64,000 nucleotides of DNA from Nonomuraea basaltis. GTDB taxonomy: Bacteria; Actinomycetota; Actinomycetes; Streptosporangiales; Streptosporangiaceae. The notes under the pieces are model-generated. The model was not told the origin of the DNA and ran no database searches. It saw only the letters and a program-made list of their open reading frames with translations. The position numbers and the translations under genes are program-made. The stretch spans positions 49,571 to 113,570 of the forward strand of contig NZ_VCJS01000013.1 of assembly GCF_005893125.1 (NCBI RefSeq), in the 5' to 3' direction. Each line of letters starts with the position of its first letter. Position 1 is the first letter of the stretch. Positions 55,830-64,000 of this stretch are shown piece after piece.

Positions 55830-56858
55830 TCACCCGGCCAGTTCGCTGGTCACCCGGGGCGGTGCGGTGCTGTCGCGGACGTGCAGCTCCATCGGCAGGT
55901 ACACCGGCTCCCCGTCGTGCCCCTGGGTCATCAGGGTCTCCAGCATCTCGGCCGCCTGCTTGCCGAGTTGTCCCCGGGGCGCCGACACCGTGGTCAGGCC
56001 CGTGTGCGCCACGTGGTCCAGCGCGATGTCGTCGAACCCGACCACTGACAGGTCCTCGGGAACCCGCACCCCGAGCTCGCGCACCCGGGTCACCGCCCCC
56101 AGGGCCACCAGGTCGTTGTAGGTGGTGAGCGCGGTGGCGCCGGTGCCGGCCACCTCGGCGGCGGCCTCGTACCCGCTGCGGCTGGTGGACCCGCACGGCA
56201 GGATCGTGACGGAGAGGCCGAACGCCTTGGCCGCCTCCAGCGCTCTGATCCGCTCGGAGTTGGCCCAGGACACCTCGGGCCCGCTCAGGTAGGCGACCCG
56301 GCGGTGGCCCAGCTGCGCCAGGTGGCCGCAGATCAGCATCATCCCGCCGAAGAAGTCGGCGGAGACGGCGGGCGCGGCGAGGCCGGGGACGATCCGGTCG
56401 AGCAGGACGAGCGGGTGGTCCCGGGCGGTCAGGAGGACCAGGTCGGAGCGCTCCATGCGGGGGGAGCAGAGCAGCACCCCGTCGCAGCTGCGCATCAGGT
56501 CCTCGACCAGGTCGTGCTCGATCGCGGGGTCCTCGTCCGACTCCATGACCATGACGCGGCGCCCGTGGGAGCGGGCGACGGCCGAGACGGCCTTGAGCAC
56601 GCCGGGAAAGTAGGGGTTGGCCAGGTTGGGGACCAGCACGCCGATGGTGCCCCACTCCCCGCGGGCGAGCCCCTGTGCCGCGGCGTTGGGCCGGTAGCCC
56701 AGCTGCCTGACCACGTCGTGGACGCGCGCCGCCAGCGAGGGGTCGACCTTGGCCGTGCCGTTGAGCACGCGGGAGACCGTCGAGGCCGACACCCCCGCCG
56801 CGGCCCCGACATCGCTGATCGTCACCCGGGCCGGGCGCCCCTGCCGCAGATTACGCAC
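55830..56858 (-). CDS. LacI family transcriptional regulator
   Basis: 342 residues from GTG 56858 (AGGAGGAG upstream). HTH VTISDVGAAAGVSASTVSRV with hinge helix NAAAQGLARG; effector domain of the periplasmic-binding fold (IGVLVPNLANPYFPGVLKAV, VVGFDDIALDHV). Three AAGCGCT operators in front of the units on both sides fit LacI-type recognition (central CG dyad), so it is the local repressor, released by a sugar or sugar acid. Confidence 0.93.
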   Translation of the reverse strand: MRNLRQGRPARVTISDVGAAAGVSASTVSRVLNGTAKVDPSLAARVHDVVRQLGYRPNAAAQGLARGEWGTIGVLVPNLANPYFPGVLKAVSAVARSHGRRVMVMESDEDPAIEHDLVEDLMRSCDGVLLCSPRMERSDLVLLTARDHPLVLLDRIVPGLAAPAVSADFFGGMMLICGHLAQLGHRRVAYLSGPEVSWANSERIRALEAAKAFGLSVTILPCGSTSRSGYEAAAEVAGTGATALTTYNDLVALGAVTRVRELGVRVPEDLSVVGFDDIALDHVAHTGLTTVSAPRGQLGKQAAEMLETLMTQGHDGEPVYLPMELHVRDSTAPPRVTSELAG

Positions 56859-56887
56859 CTGCTCCTCCTACCCCCGTGGAGCGCTCG

Positions 56888-57664
56888 TCAGCCGAGCAGC
56901 CCGCGCAGATGATCCAGATCCCTCCGTACGGCCGCCACCGGGTCGGCCGCCGGGTAGTGGACGTGCAGTGACAGCGGTCCGGTGCAGCCGCGTGCCCGCA
57001 GCCCAGGGATGATCTCCGCCCAGCGCACCACGCCCCCGTCCGCAAGCGGTTGCCACTCGCACACCCAGCCGTCCGCGGTGTTTCGCCAGACGGCGTTCTT
57101 CACTCCCATGCAGGCCATCCGATCGCCCAGCAGATCGACGTTGAGTGTCCATGCCTCGCTGCCCTCCTTGGCCTGGTTGCCGGGGTCGGCGTAGAAGCGC
57201 ACGTCGTTCAGGTCGCCTGCGAGTGCGAGGGCGAGCGAGGCGGATGGATGGATCGTACCGTGATGCAGCTGGAGCGCCAGCTGTACGCCGTGCCGGGAGG
57301 CGAGGCCGGCCAGGCGGGCCAGCGCGGCCCTGGACTCCTCCAACCGGCGGCGGTATCCGGCGGCGGGGTCGTAGCGGTAGAAGCCCGCCCGCACGAGACG
57401 GACGCCGCTCTCGCCGCAGGCCGCGATGATCTGTTCGGCGTCCGCACCGGCGTCGAGCAGGTCGGTGGTGACGACGTCGAGGGTGAGCCCGCGGCGCTCG
57501 AGCTCCGCGGCGACGACGGCGATGCCGCCGGGGTCGGCGGGGCTGACCGTCTGCCCCTCGCGCACGACGAGGTCAGCCCCGTCGGCGCCCACCGAGGCCA
57601 GGGCCTCGGCCAGCCGGGCGGCGTCGATGGGACCGAAGGGCTTGGTGAAGGCGAGCAGGCGCAC
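56888..57664 (-). CDS. Sugar phosphate isomerase/epimerase-like TIM barrel protein
   Basis: 258 residues. AP-endonuclease-2/xylose-isomerase-like barrel: LLAFTKPFGPIDAARLAEAL at the start, LALQLHHGTIHPSASLAL, DVRFYADPGNQAKEGSEAW and PLSLHVHYPA, with metal-ligand-like Glu/His positions only partly conserved (HHG, ADPGN). It likely isomerises or epimerises an imported sugar or its keto acid. First gene of the - strand unit, with a LacI operator 18 bases before its start. Confidence 0.82.
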   Translation of the reverse strand: MRLLAFTKPFGPIDAARLAEALASVGADGADLVVREGQTVSPADPGGIAVVAAELERRGLTLDVVTTDLLDAGADAEQIIAACGESGVRLVRAGFYRYDPAAGYRRRLEESRAALARLAGLASRHGVQLALQLHHGTIHPSASLALALAGDLNDVRFYADPGNQAKEGSEAWTLNVDLLGDRMACMGVKNAVWRNTADGWVCEWQPLADGGVVRWAEIIPGLRARGCTGPLSLHVHYPAADPVAAVRRDLDHLRGLLG

Positions 57665-57681
57665 ACGAACTCCCGATGTCA

Positions 57682-57691
57682 GAAAGCGCTT
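57682..57691. promoter_or_regulatory. LacI-type operator GAAAGCGCTT
   Basis: Eighteen bases upstream of the isomerase-like gene. A wider GAAAG...CTTTC repeat (to about 57705) surrounds it. Belongs to the same set as 55741 and 57908. Confidence 0.6.
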
Positions 57692-57907
57692 GTAGAACTT
57701 CTTTCAAGGCGCCGATCATCGCAACTCCGTCGCGACCTTCCCGGCGCGATGCTGCCGAGAAATGCCTGAATAACCCGCATATCCCGGGTAAAAGTGTGCC
57801 ATGGAGGCCGTCGATCGGCAGGCCTTCACAGCCGAGCATCGACCTGAAACCGCTTTCTCACAAGCCTTGAATCGGGTTATGAGCCGGGTTACTCTCGACC
57901 CACCCTC

Positions 57908-57923
57908 GGGCAAGCGCTTACCC
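57908..57923. promoter_or_regulatory. LacI-type operator GGGCAAGCGCTTACCC
   Basis: Near-perfect dyad around AAGCGCTT, 44 bases upstream of the binding-protein ATG. With the sites at 57682 and 55741 it brings both divergent transcripts under one regulator. The rest of 57665-57966 is non-coding; an ACCCG...CGGGT repeat lies at 57773-57789 and two CGGGTTA copies at 57873 and 57885. Confidence 0.65.
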
Positions 57924-57966
57924 GTTGCCCGACACCCCTATGACCTCCGCCTCTTTAGGAGGGTCC

Positions 57967-59430
57967 ATGAATCCTCATCGGCGTCGCACCACCACCACGA
58001 TGATCATCGCTGCCATGGCGTCACTGCTCATGGCGGCGTGCGGCACCTCGAGCAACGGGAGCGGAGGTGGCTCGCAGACCACGCTGCGGATCTGGGACTT
58101 CTCCGCCGAACAGGTGAAGTTCCACAAGGACATCGGCGCGCAGTTCGCCAAGGAACATCCCAATATCAAGATCGAGTGGCGCTCGATCACCCAGGCCGAC
58201 TACATGAAGACCCTGCCCCTGGCCTTCCAGAGCAACCAGGCGCCGGACATGTTCTACTGGAACGCGACCGGGCTGTCCGAACTGCTGGACCAGAAGTGGA
58301 TCCGCCCGCTCAGCCCGAGCGGGACCGTCCCCGCCGACTTCACCAAGCGCTGGCCGGACGGGTCCTTCCTGGAAGGCATCAACATGCAGGACGGGAAGAC
58401 GTACGGTTTCCCGTTCACGGAGAACCTCTACTGGGGCTCCGGCTACATGTTCCTCAACAAGCAGGTCTTCCAGCAGGCCGGGCTGGACGTCAACAACCCG
58501 CCCAAGGCCTGGACCGAGCTCAAGAACGCCTGCGCGCAGATCAAGGCCAAGACCAAGGCGGAGTGCATCGCCGCGCCCACCAAGGGCGAGGACATGCAGC
58601 GGATCTGGTACGGGCTGCTCAGCAGCGTCTCGACCTCGTCGACCGACTTCTTCGACTACAAGACGGGCAAGTTCAATCTGACCGAGCCCGGGCAGATGAA
58701 GACCTTCGCCTTCATCCAGGAGCTCAAGAAGGCCGGGTACCTGGCGCCGGGCACCAACGACAAGAACTTCTCCCGCCAGCAGTTCGCCGCCGGGCAGGCC
58801 GGCATCTACTTCGACGGCACCTGGATGCTGAGCGTGTGGGACAGCCAGGGCTTCAGCAGCGACAACTACGTGGTGGCGCCGCGCGTCGACCCGGACGAGG
58901 GGCAGACCGGCGCGGGCGGCCGCACGTACGACGGCAACAAGTACTGGGTCAGCTCGCAGACCAAGCATCCCGACGCCGCCTGGACGTTCATCCAATGGAT
59001 GACCGACCCGAACGGCTACTTCGTCCAGCAGTACTACAAGAACGCCTTCGGCACGCTGTCCTACGTCGACAACCAGAAGATGGTCACCCACCCGGTGCTC
59101 AAGCAGATCATGCAGATCGGAGCGAAGCCGGGCTACCGGGTCCAGCTTCCCGAGCCGCTGCTCAAGTGCCCCGACATCGCCAAATCCAAGGCGTACGTCA
59201 ACGCGCTGACGAAGACCCCCGACGCGGAGTGGGAGGCCATGAACGAGGCGCTGGTCAGCGGCCAGCCTCTGGCGTCCGTGGGCGCCGCCATCGTCAAGCA
59301 GCGGCAGTCCGCCCTGGAGGAAGGGCTCAAACAGGAGGCGGCCAGCGGCCTGAAGGTGTCGATGGACTGCTACACCTTCCCCGACTGGGACACCACCAAG
59401 GACTACACCTCGGACATGTACGGCAGCTGA
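57967..59430 (+). CDS. Sugar ABC transporter substrate-binding lipoprotein (family 1)
   Basis: 487 residues from ATG 57967 (AGGAGGG upstream). Signal peptide with lipobox LLMAAC and Gly/Ser linker; LRIWDFSAEQVKFHKDIGAQ, FQSNQAPDMFYWNATGLSEL, YGFPFTENLYWGSGYMF are typical of oligosaccharide or sugar-acid receptors. It feeds the two permeases encoded next. No ATPase gene is in the operon, so a shared MsiK-type ATPase, common in actinomycetes, is presumably used (inference). Confidence 0.92.
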   Translation: MNPHRRRTTTTMIIAAMASLLMAACGTSSNGSGGGSQTTLRIWDFSAEQVKFHKDIGAQFAKEHPNIKIEWRSITQADYMKTLPLAFQSNQAPDMFYWNATGLSELLDQKWIRPLSPSGTVPADFTKRWPDGSFLEGINMQDGKTYGFPFTENLYWGSGYMFLNKQVFQQAGLDVNNPPKAWTELKNACAQIKAKTKAECIAAPTKGEDMQRIWYGLLSSVSTSSTDFFDYKTGKFNLTEPGQMKTFAFIQELKKAGYLAPGTNDKNFSRQQFAAGQAGIYFDGTWMLSVWDSQGFSSDNYVVAPRVDPDEGQTGAGGRTYDGNKYWVSSQTKHPDAAWTFIQWMTDPNGYFVQQYYKNAFGTLSYVDNQKMVTHPVLKQIMQIGAKPGYRVQLPEPLLKCPDIAKSKAYVNALTKTPDAEWEAMNEALVSGQPLASVGAAIVKQRQSALEEGLKQEAASGLKVSMDCYTFPDWDTTKDYTSDMYGS

Positions 59431-59436
59431 CCGGAC

Positions 59437-59466
59437 GGCGCCGCCGGTCCGCGCGCCGGCGGCGCC
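59437..59466 (+). terminator. Hairpin between receptor and permease genes
   Basis: GGCGCCGCCGG (59437-59447) pairs perfectly with CCGGCGGCGCC (59456-59466) around an 8-base loop, then CCTTCTCCCTC. Its position, seven bases after the receptor stop, suits a partial terminator or mRNA-stabilising element giving more receptor than permease. Confidence 0.65.
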
Positions 59467-59489
59467 CCTTCTCCCTCGTGAGGACATCC

Positions 59490-60494
59490 ATGACAACCAT
59501 CGCCCCTGCCCCCGGCAGGGAGAGGGCGACGGACAGCGACCGGTCGCCCGCCGAGCGTGTGCCCGAACGCGTCGATCACTCCCGCGAGCGCGTCCGCGGC
59601 CTCGACAGGGTCTGGCTGCTCGTCTTCCTGGCCCCCTTCCTCCTGCTCTACCTCGGCTTCACCATCTGGCCGCTGATCGCGACGATCTACTACTCCTTCT
59701 TCGACTGGTCGGGCATCGGCCCGATCGAGAACTTCGTCGGGGCCGGCAACTACGGCACGATCCTGGCCGACCCGCTGTTCTGGGTCTCGGTCGTCAACAC
59801 GCTGATCTTCGCCCTGCTGACGACCGTCATCAAGCTCCCGATCTCGCTGGTGGCGGCGATCCTGCTCACCCGCAAGTGGCTGCGTGGCAAGCGGTTCTTC
59901 CGGACCGTATTCTTCGCGCCGCTCATCATCCCCGTCGCCATGGCAGGCCTGGTCTTCACCTACCTGCTCAACCCGTCCAACGGCGCGCTGAATGCGATCC
60001 TGCGCGACCTCGGCCTGGTCGACCAGGGGTTCGACGTGTTCGCCAACCGGTGGAGCGCGTTGCTCGTGCTCGTGCTCGTCTCCATCTGGCAGATCTTCGG
60101 CCAGTACATGATCTACTGGATGGCGGCGCTGCAGAACGTGCCGGAGGAGCTCTACGAGGCGGCCGCCATCGACGGCGCGAGCGAGTGGAAGAAGCTCACC
60201 CGCATCACGCTGCCGATCATCAGGCCGGTCGCCGTGATCATCACCCTGCTGGGCATCGTGAACGCCATGCACGTCTTCGGGCTGGTCGTCACGCTCACCG
60301 CGGGCGGGCCCGGCACCAGCACCTACGTGGTGTCCTACTTCATCTATCAGAACGCCTTCGGCAGGGTTCCGTTCGCCTACGGCTACGCCTCGGCCGCGGC
60401 GCTGCTGTTCTCCGTCATCGCCTTCGTCCTGGTCTCCGCCCAGGGCCTCGCGGTCCGCCGGGCCCAGCGGCTCAGGAAGGAGTTCGGCGTCTGA
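59490..60494 (+). CDS. Sugar ABC transporter permease (MalF/UgpA type)
   Basis: 334 residues with six membrane helices (LLVFLAPFLLLYLGFTIWPL first). The cytoplasmic coupling loop is EELYEAAAIDGASEWKKLTR, the EAA motif of carbohydrate uptake family 1 permeases. The long basic N-terminal tail (about 45 residues) is unusual but common in actinomycetes. Its stop overlaps the next start. Confidence 0.93.
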   Translation: MTTIAPAPGRERATDSDRSPAERVPERVDHSRERVRGLDRVWLLVFLAPFLLLYLGFTIWPLIATIYYSFFDWSGIGPIENFVGAGNYGTILADPLFWVSVVNTLIFALLTTVIKLPISLVAAILLTRKWLRGKRFFRTVFFAPLIIPVAMAGLVFTYLLNPSNGALNAILRDLGLVDQGFDVFANRWSALLVLVLVSIWQIFGQYMIYWMAALQNVPEELYEAAAIDGASEWKKLTRITLPIIRPVAVIITLLGIVNAMHVFGLVVTLTAGGPGTSTYVVSYFIYQNAFGRVPFAYGYASAAALLFSVIAFVLVSAQGLAVRRAQRLRKEFGV

Positions 60495-61348
60495 TGGCGA
60501 CGATCACTCAGGCCACCCGGCGCAGCAGCACCGTGCGGGCCAACCTCATCGCCCTGCCGATCCTGCTGGTCATCGGGCTCGTGTGGGTCTATCCCTTCCT
60601 GTGGACGATCTCGGCCGCGTTCAAGACCCAGGCCGGGATGTTCACCAGCGGCGCGAGCCTCGTGCCCGACCAGCTGAACTTCGACAACTTCGTACGGGCC
60701 TGGGTCAACGCCGGCTTCTCCGGATATTTCTTCAACACGGTGCTCTACTCGGTCGTCTCGACCCTCATCGAGCTGGTCAAGGCCGCCCTGTGCGGCTACG
60801 TGCTGGCCAGGTACGAATTCCCCGGCCGCACCCTGCTCTACCGGATGATCGTGGGAACCCTGTTCATCCCGGTCGCCTCGATCATCGTCCCGCAGTTCGT
60901 GCTGATCGAGAACCTCGGCCTGCTGAACACGCGGGCCGGCGTCATCCTGGCCATGTCCGGCGGCGCCGGCGCCCTCTACGTCCTGCTGTTCGTCGGGTTC
61001 TTCTCCAGCGTTCCGGCCGACCTGTTCGAGGCGGCCAAGCTCGACGGGGCCGGCTTCCTCAAGACGTTCCGCCTCATCCTCCCGCTGGCCAAGCCGGTCA
61101 TCGCGGTGGTGGTCATCTTCCAGTTCATCAGCAGCTGGAACGAGTTCAACATCCCGCTGGTGTTCACCCTCGGCCAGCCCGACCTGCAGAACCTCGCCGT
61201 CGGGATGATGTCCTTCCAGGGCGAGTACGCCACCGACTGGACCGGGTTCGCCGCGGGAATGACGATCTCGTTCCTGCCGATGCTGATGATCTTCCTTTTC
61301 TTCCAGAACTACTTCACGCGCGGCCTGGCCGGCGCCACGAAGGGGTGA
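60494..61348 (+). CDS. Sugar ABC transporter permease (MalG/UgpE type)
   Basis: 284 residues, ATG overlapping the upstream stop (TGATG). Six membrane helices and EAA loop ADLFEAAKLDGAGFLKTFRL. Together with the preceding protein it makes the heterodimeric channel. The C-terminal FFQNYFTRGLAGATKG is standard for the group. Confidence 0.93.
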   Translation: MATITQATRRSSTVRANLIALPILLVIGLVWVYPFLWTISAAFKTQAGMFTSGASLVPDQLNFDNFVRAWVNAGFSGYFFNTVLYSVVSTLIELVKAALCGYVLARYEFPGRTLLYRMIVGTLFIPVASIIVPQFVLIENLGLLNTRAGVILAMSGGAGALYVLLFVGFFSSVPADLFEAAKLDGAGFLKTFRLILPLAKPVIAVVVIFQFISSWNEFNIPLVFTLGQPDLQNLAVGMMSFQGEYATDWTGFAAGMTISFLPMLMIFLFFQNYFTRGLAGATKG

Positions 61349-61388
61349 CATTCCGCTTGAACCCCGGCTGGAACCCGGTGATCCCTCG

Positions 61389-62546
61389 ATGGTGAGGCAC
61401 GGCGCGTTCGCCTACACCTGGGACATCGTGGGCGACCCCGCGGGGGCCGAGCGCATCGCCGGCCTCGGCGTGAGCACGGTGACCCTGCAGGCCGCCTACC
61501 ACTCGGTCCGGGCCACCACCCCGTGGCATCCCCGCCACCGCATCGTGCAGGCCGACCACGCGGCGGCCTACTTCCGGCTGCGCCCCGAGCGCTGGCGCGG
61601 GCGGCTTCGGCCGTACCCGCCCAGCTGGGGGGTGCCCGACGAGGACAGGTTCGGCACGGCGCTGGCCGCGCTGACGGGGGCCGGGCTGCGGGCCGAGGCC
61701 TGGCTGGTGCTCACGCACTCCTCGGTGCTGGGCCGCGAAGCGCCCGACCTGACGGTCAGGAACGCCTACGGCGAGACCTTCCCCTACGCGCTCTGCCCCG
61801 CCCAGCCCGCCGTCCACGACTACGCGCTCACCCTCGTGCGGGAGGTGTGCGAGCAGTACGACGTGCCCGCGCTGATGCTGGAGGCGTGCGGCTGGCTGGG
61901 CGCGGAGCACGCCGGCCACCACGAGAAGACCTCCGGCGCCCACCTGTCCGCCTGCGGCAGGGCGCTGCTGTCCCTCTGCCTCTGCCCGGCCTGCCGGGCC
62001 GGGTTGGCCAGGCGCGGCCTGGACGTGGAGGAGCTGGCGCGCGACGTGCGCGCCGCCGTGGACGGAGAGCTCCAGCAGGGCGTCCCGGCCGGAACGAGCC
62101 TGGACGAAGCGCTCGGCCGCGAGCGCGCCCAGGCCCTGTACGGTCACCGCGGCCAGGTCATCGCCGACCTGGTCCGCGCCGTGGCGGCACTGGCTGGCGG
62201 CCGCGAGCTGTTGCTCATGGCCACCGACGACCCGCAGGTCACCGGCCCCGACGTGGGGATCGACCTGGCCTCCTTCGACGCGCCGGTCGATGCGTACGTG
62301 CTCAAGTGCTGGGGCCAGGAGGAGGCGGCCCTGACCCAGGTGAAGGCCGCGGCGAGCCGCACCGGGGTCCCCCTCGTCGCCAACCTCACCGTGCTGGAAG
62401 ACGGCCACGCCCGGATCCCGTCCCTGGCCGCCGACCTCGTCGCCGGGGGCGCGCGGCAGCTACGTTACTACCACGCCGGGCTCGGCTCGCCCGCCCGCCT
62501 GGCCAGCCTGCGAGCGGCGGCTCGCTTGAAGGAGAGGCAATGCTGA
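61389..62546 (+). CDS. Conserved protein of unknown function in the LacI locus
   Basis: 385 residues, no signal peptide. Starts GAFAYTWDIVGDPAGAERIA; LGVSTVTLQAAYHSVRA and WLVLTHSSVLGREAPDL suggest barrel strands, and the alternating strand/helix pattern resembles a TIM-barrel sugar hydrolase, although I recognise no family. A Cys cluster (SLCLCPACRAGLARRG) sits near residue 200 and CPA/CGW motifs are nearby, perhaps a metal site. Its stop overlaps the dehydrogenase start (ATGCTGA), so it is translationally coupled and likely acts in the same pathway. A candidate new glycosidase. Confidence 0.6.
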   Translation: MVRHGAFAYTWDIVGDPAGAERIAGLGVSTVTLQAAYHSVRATTPWHPRHRIVQADHAAAYFRLRPERWRGRLRPYPPSWGVPDEDRFGTALAALTGAGLRAEAWLVLTHSSVLGREAPDLTVRNAYGETFPYALCPAQPAVHDYALTLVREVCEQYDVPALMLEACGWLGAEHAGHHEKTSGAHLSACGRALLSLCLCPACRAGLARRGLDVEELARDVRAAVDGELQQGVPAGTSLDEALGRERAQALYGHRGQVIADLVRAVAALAGGRELLLMATDDPQVTGPDVGIDLASFDAPVDAYVLKCWGQEEAALTQVKAAASRTGVPLVANLTVLEDGHARIPSLAADLVAGGARQLRYYHAGLGSPARLASLRAAARLKERQC

Positions 62547-63526
62547 ACGGCCTGTACGTGATGGATCCGAACCGCTTCGACGACGTCTACGGCCCGCAGG
62601 CCCGGGCCGCGATCGAGCGGCACCTCGCCATCCCCTCACCCCCGCTCACCGCCGACCGGCTCACGCCCGACGTGCTCGCCGGCCTCCAGGTGCTGGTGAC
62701 CGGATGGGGAGCGCCCAGGCTCGACGCCGAGCTGCTCGCCGCCGCGCCCAAGCTCTCGCTGGTGCTGTACGGCGCGGGCTCCATCCGCCCCCTGGTCACC
62801 CCGGAGATGTGGGCCAGGGGAGTGCGGGTCACCTCGGCGGCCACCGCCAACGCCACCCCGGTCGCCGAGTTCGCCCTCTCGCAGATCCTGTACGCGCTCA
62901 AGCACGGCTGGCGCTACGTGCTGGCCGCGCGCGCCGCCGCCGCCCCCGCCGCGCGCGGGCCCGAGATCGGCGCCCACGGCGCGGTGGTCGGGCTGGTCTC
63001 GTTCGGCGCCACGGGCCTGGCCACGGCGCGGCTGCTCGCCCACCACGATCTCGTCGTGCAGGCCTACGACCCGTACGCCGACCCGGCGCAGGCCGAGCGG
63101 CTCGGGGTGCGCCTCGTCGGCCTGGCGGAGCTGTTCGCCACCTCCGACGTGGTCAGCCTGCACGCGCCGCTCACTCCTGAGACGCGCGGCATGGTCGGCG
63201 CCGGGCTGCTGGAGTCGATGAAGCCCGACGCCACCCTGATCAACACGGCGCGCGGCAGCCTCGTCGACGAGGTCGCGCTCGTGGACGTGCTGGGCAGGCG
63301 GACCGACCTGTTCGCCGTCCTCGACGTCACCGACCCGGAACCGCCTGTCGCGGGGTCGCCGCTGTTCACGATGCCCAACATCGTCGTCACCCCGCACGTG
63401 GCGGGCAGCCTGGGCCACGAGCGGCGCCGCCACGGGCAGGCGATGGCCGAGGAGCTCGCCCGCTACGTCGCGGGGGAGCCGCTGCTGTACGAGATCACCG
63501 AGTCCGGCCTGCCGAGGAGGGCATGA
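62540..63526 (+). CDS. D-2-hydroxyacid dehydrogenase, copy 1
   Basis: 328 residues from ATG 62540 (AGGAGAGG upstream). NAD-binding loop VVGLVSFGATGLATARLL (the usual GxGxxG reads GLVSFGATG), Arg in LINTARGSLVDEVAL, Glu in DVTDPEPPVAGSP and His in VVTPHVAGSLG. It would oxidise or reduce a 2-hydroxy/2-keto acid derived from the imported sugar. The second enzyme of this family follows with an ATGA overlap. Confidence 0.92.
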   Translation: MLNGLYVMDPNRFDDVYGPQARAAIERHLAIPSPPLTADRLTPDVLAGLQVLVTGWGAPRLDAELLAAAPKLSLVLYGAGSIRPLVTPEMWARGVRVTSAATANATPVAEFALSQILYALKHGWRYVLAARAAAAPAARGPEIGAHGAVVGLVSFGATGLATARLLAHHDLVVQAYDPYADPAQAERLGVRLVGLAELFATSDVVSLHAPLTPETRGMVGAGLLESMKPDATLINTARGSLVDEVALVDVLGRRTDLFAVLDVTDPEPPVAGSPLFTMPNIVVTPHVAGSLGHERRRHGQAMAEELARYVAGEPLLYEITESGLPRRA

Positions 63527-64000
63527 GCACCAGTGGCCGCCGAGGCCTGCCCACCCTGGTGCTGCTGCCGCCGCACGATCCGGCCACCGCGGGCTGGCAG
63601 GCCCGGCTGGAGCGGGCGGTGCCGGAGCTCGTCGTGCTCCGGCCGCGGACCCACGAGGAGGCGGCACACGCGCTGGCAGAGGCCGACGCCGCCTACGGCA
63701 CGCTGCCCGCGGACCTGCTGGCGCACGCCGGGCGGCTGCGCTGGCTGCAGGCCCCGCAGGCCGGGCCGCCTCCGGGGTTCTACCATCCGGCCTTGGTCGC
63801 GCACCCCGTGCAGGTCACCAACATGCGTGACACCTACACCGACCACGTGGCCGCGCATGCGCTGGCGCTCGTGCTCGCGCTGGCCAGGGGCCTGCCCAGG
63901 TACGCCCGCGAACAGGCCGGCGCGCGCTGGGCGCCCGACTGGGACCCCGGCGCGGTGCTCCATTTGGGGGAGGCCACCGCCCTGGTGGTGGGGGTGGGGG
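63523..64000 (+). CDS. D-2-hydroxyacid dehydrogenase, copy 2 (3'-truncated by window edge)
   Basis: About 159 residues visible from ATG 63523 (GAGGAGG upstream). Substrate-binding half with TNMRDTYTDHVAAHALALVL, then the beginning of the NAD domain. It is of the same superfamily as copy 1 but not a close duplicate. The catalytic residues lie beyond the right edge. Confidence 0.85.
   Translation, partial: MSTSGRRGLPTLVLLPPHDPATAGWQARLERAVPELVVLRPRTHEEAAHALAEADAAYGTLPADLLAHAGRLRWLQAPQAGPPPGFYHPALVAHPVQVTNMRDTYTDHVAAHALALVLALARGLPRYAREQAGARWAPDWDPGAVLHLGEATALVVGVG

Overview
The window is GC-rich DNA from a filamentous actinomycete. The strong third-position GC bias, the frequent GTG/TTG starts behind AGGAGG-type ribosome sites, the SARP/BTAD regulator, the CBM13-tailed secreted hydrolases and the many FCD-type GntR and LacI regulators suggest a Streptosporangiales (Nonomuraea-like) or Streptomyces-like soil organism. 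This assignment is inferred from sequence style only. I recognised no tRNA, rRNA, CRISPR array, transposase or phage gene.

Region 1 (1-7.2 kb) is an L-fucose-type catabolic locus: a sugar ABC importer (permease, double ATPase, lipoprotein), L-fuconate dehydratase, an internally deleted SDR dehydrogenase and a divergent GntR/FCD regulator, with clear operator-like repeats between the divergent starts. A truncated nitrilase-family gene enters from the left edge. Region 2 (7.2-14.1 kb) has two large secreted carbohydrate-active proteins on opposite strands that share a nearly identical CBM13 tail. Around them are remnants of larC, a sugar isomerase and a sulfatase.

Region 3 (14.1-35.3 kb) is the most striking part. 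A divergent GntR repressor faces an eleven-gene + strand cluster: SiaEFGI/Sat-like ABC importer (fused ATPase, two permeases, Tat-type lipoprotein), N-acetylneuraminate lyase, sulfatase, two tandemly duplicated sialidases with LamG domains, a GH106-like hydrolase with a discoidin domain, a DUF6351 alpha/beta hydrolase and a sialate O-acetylesterase, closed by a strong hairpin. It reads as a complete outside-to-inside system for a sulfated, O-acetylated, sialic-acid-like (nonulosonate or other 2-keto-3-deoxy sugar) glycan. ManNAc kinase and epimerase are not present.

Region 4 (35.3-54 kb) is a mosaic of small redox, detoxification and regulatory genes (CGNR, PPOX, two AhpD-like paralogues with duplicated promoters, BTAD regulator, SnoaL/DoxX/NmrA operon, XRE/AKR pair, ProA-like protein, epoxide hydrolase, SDR). 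It is interspersed with many genes broken by internal deletion: AAA ATPase, DUF1348, class V aminotransferase, FMN reductase/OsmC, hydrolase and NmrA remnants.

Region 5 (53.9-64 kb) is a LacI-controlled sugar locus. A sugar isomerase-like TIM barrel, the LacI regulator and a DUF2264 protein lie on the - strand. Divergently there are a family-1 solute-binding protein, two permeases, an unrecognised conserved protein and two tandem D-2-hydroxyacid dehydrogenases, the second cut by the right edge. Three AAGCGCT operators sit just upstream of the three transcription starts implied by this layout. The substrate is unknown.
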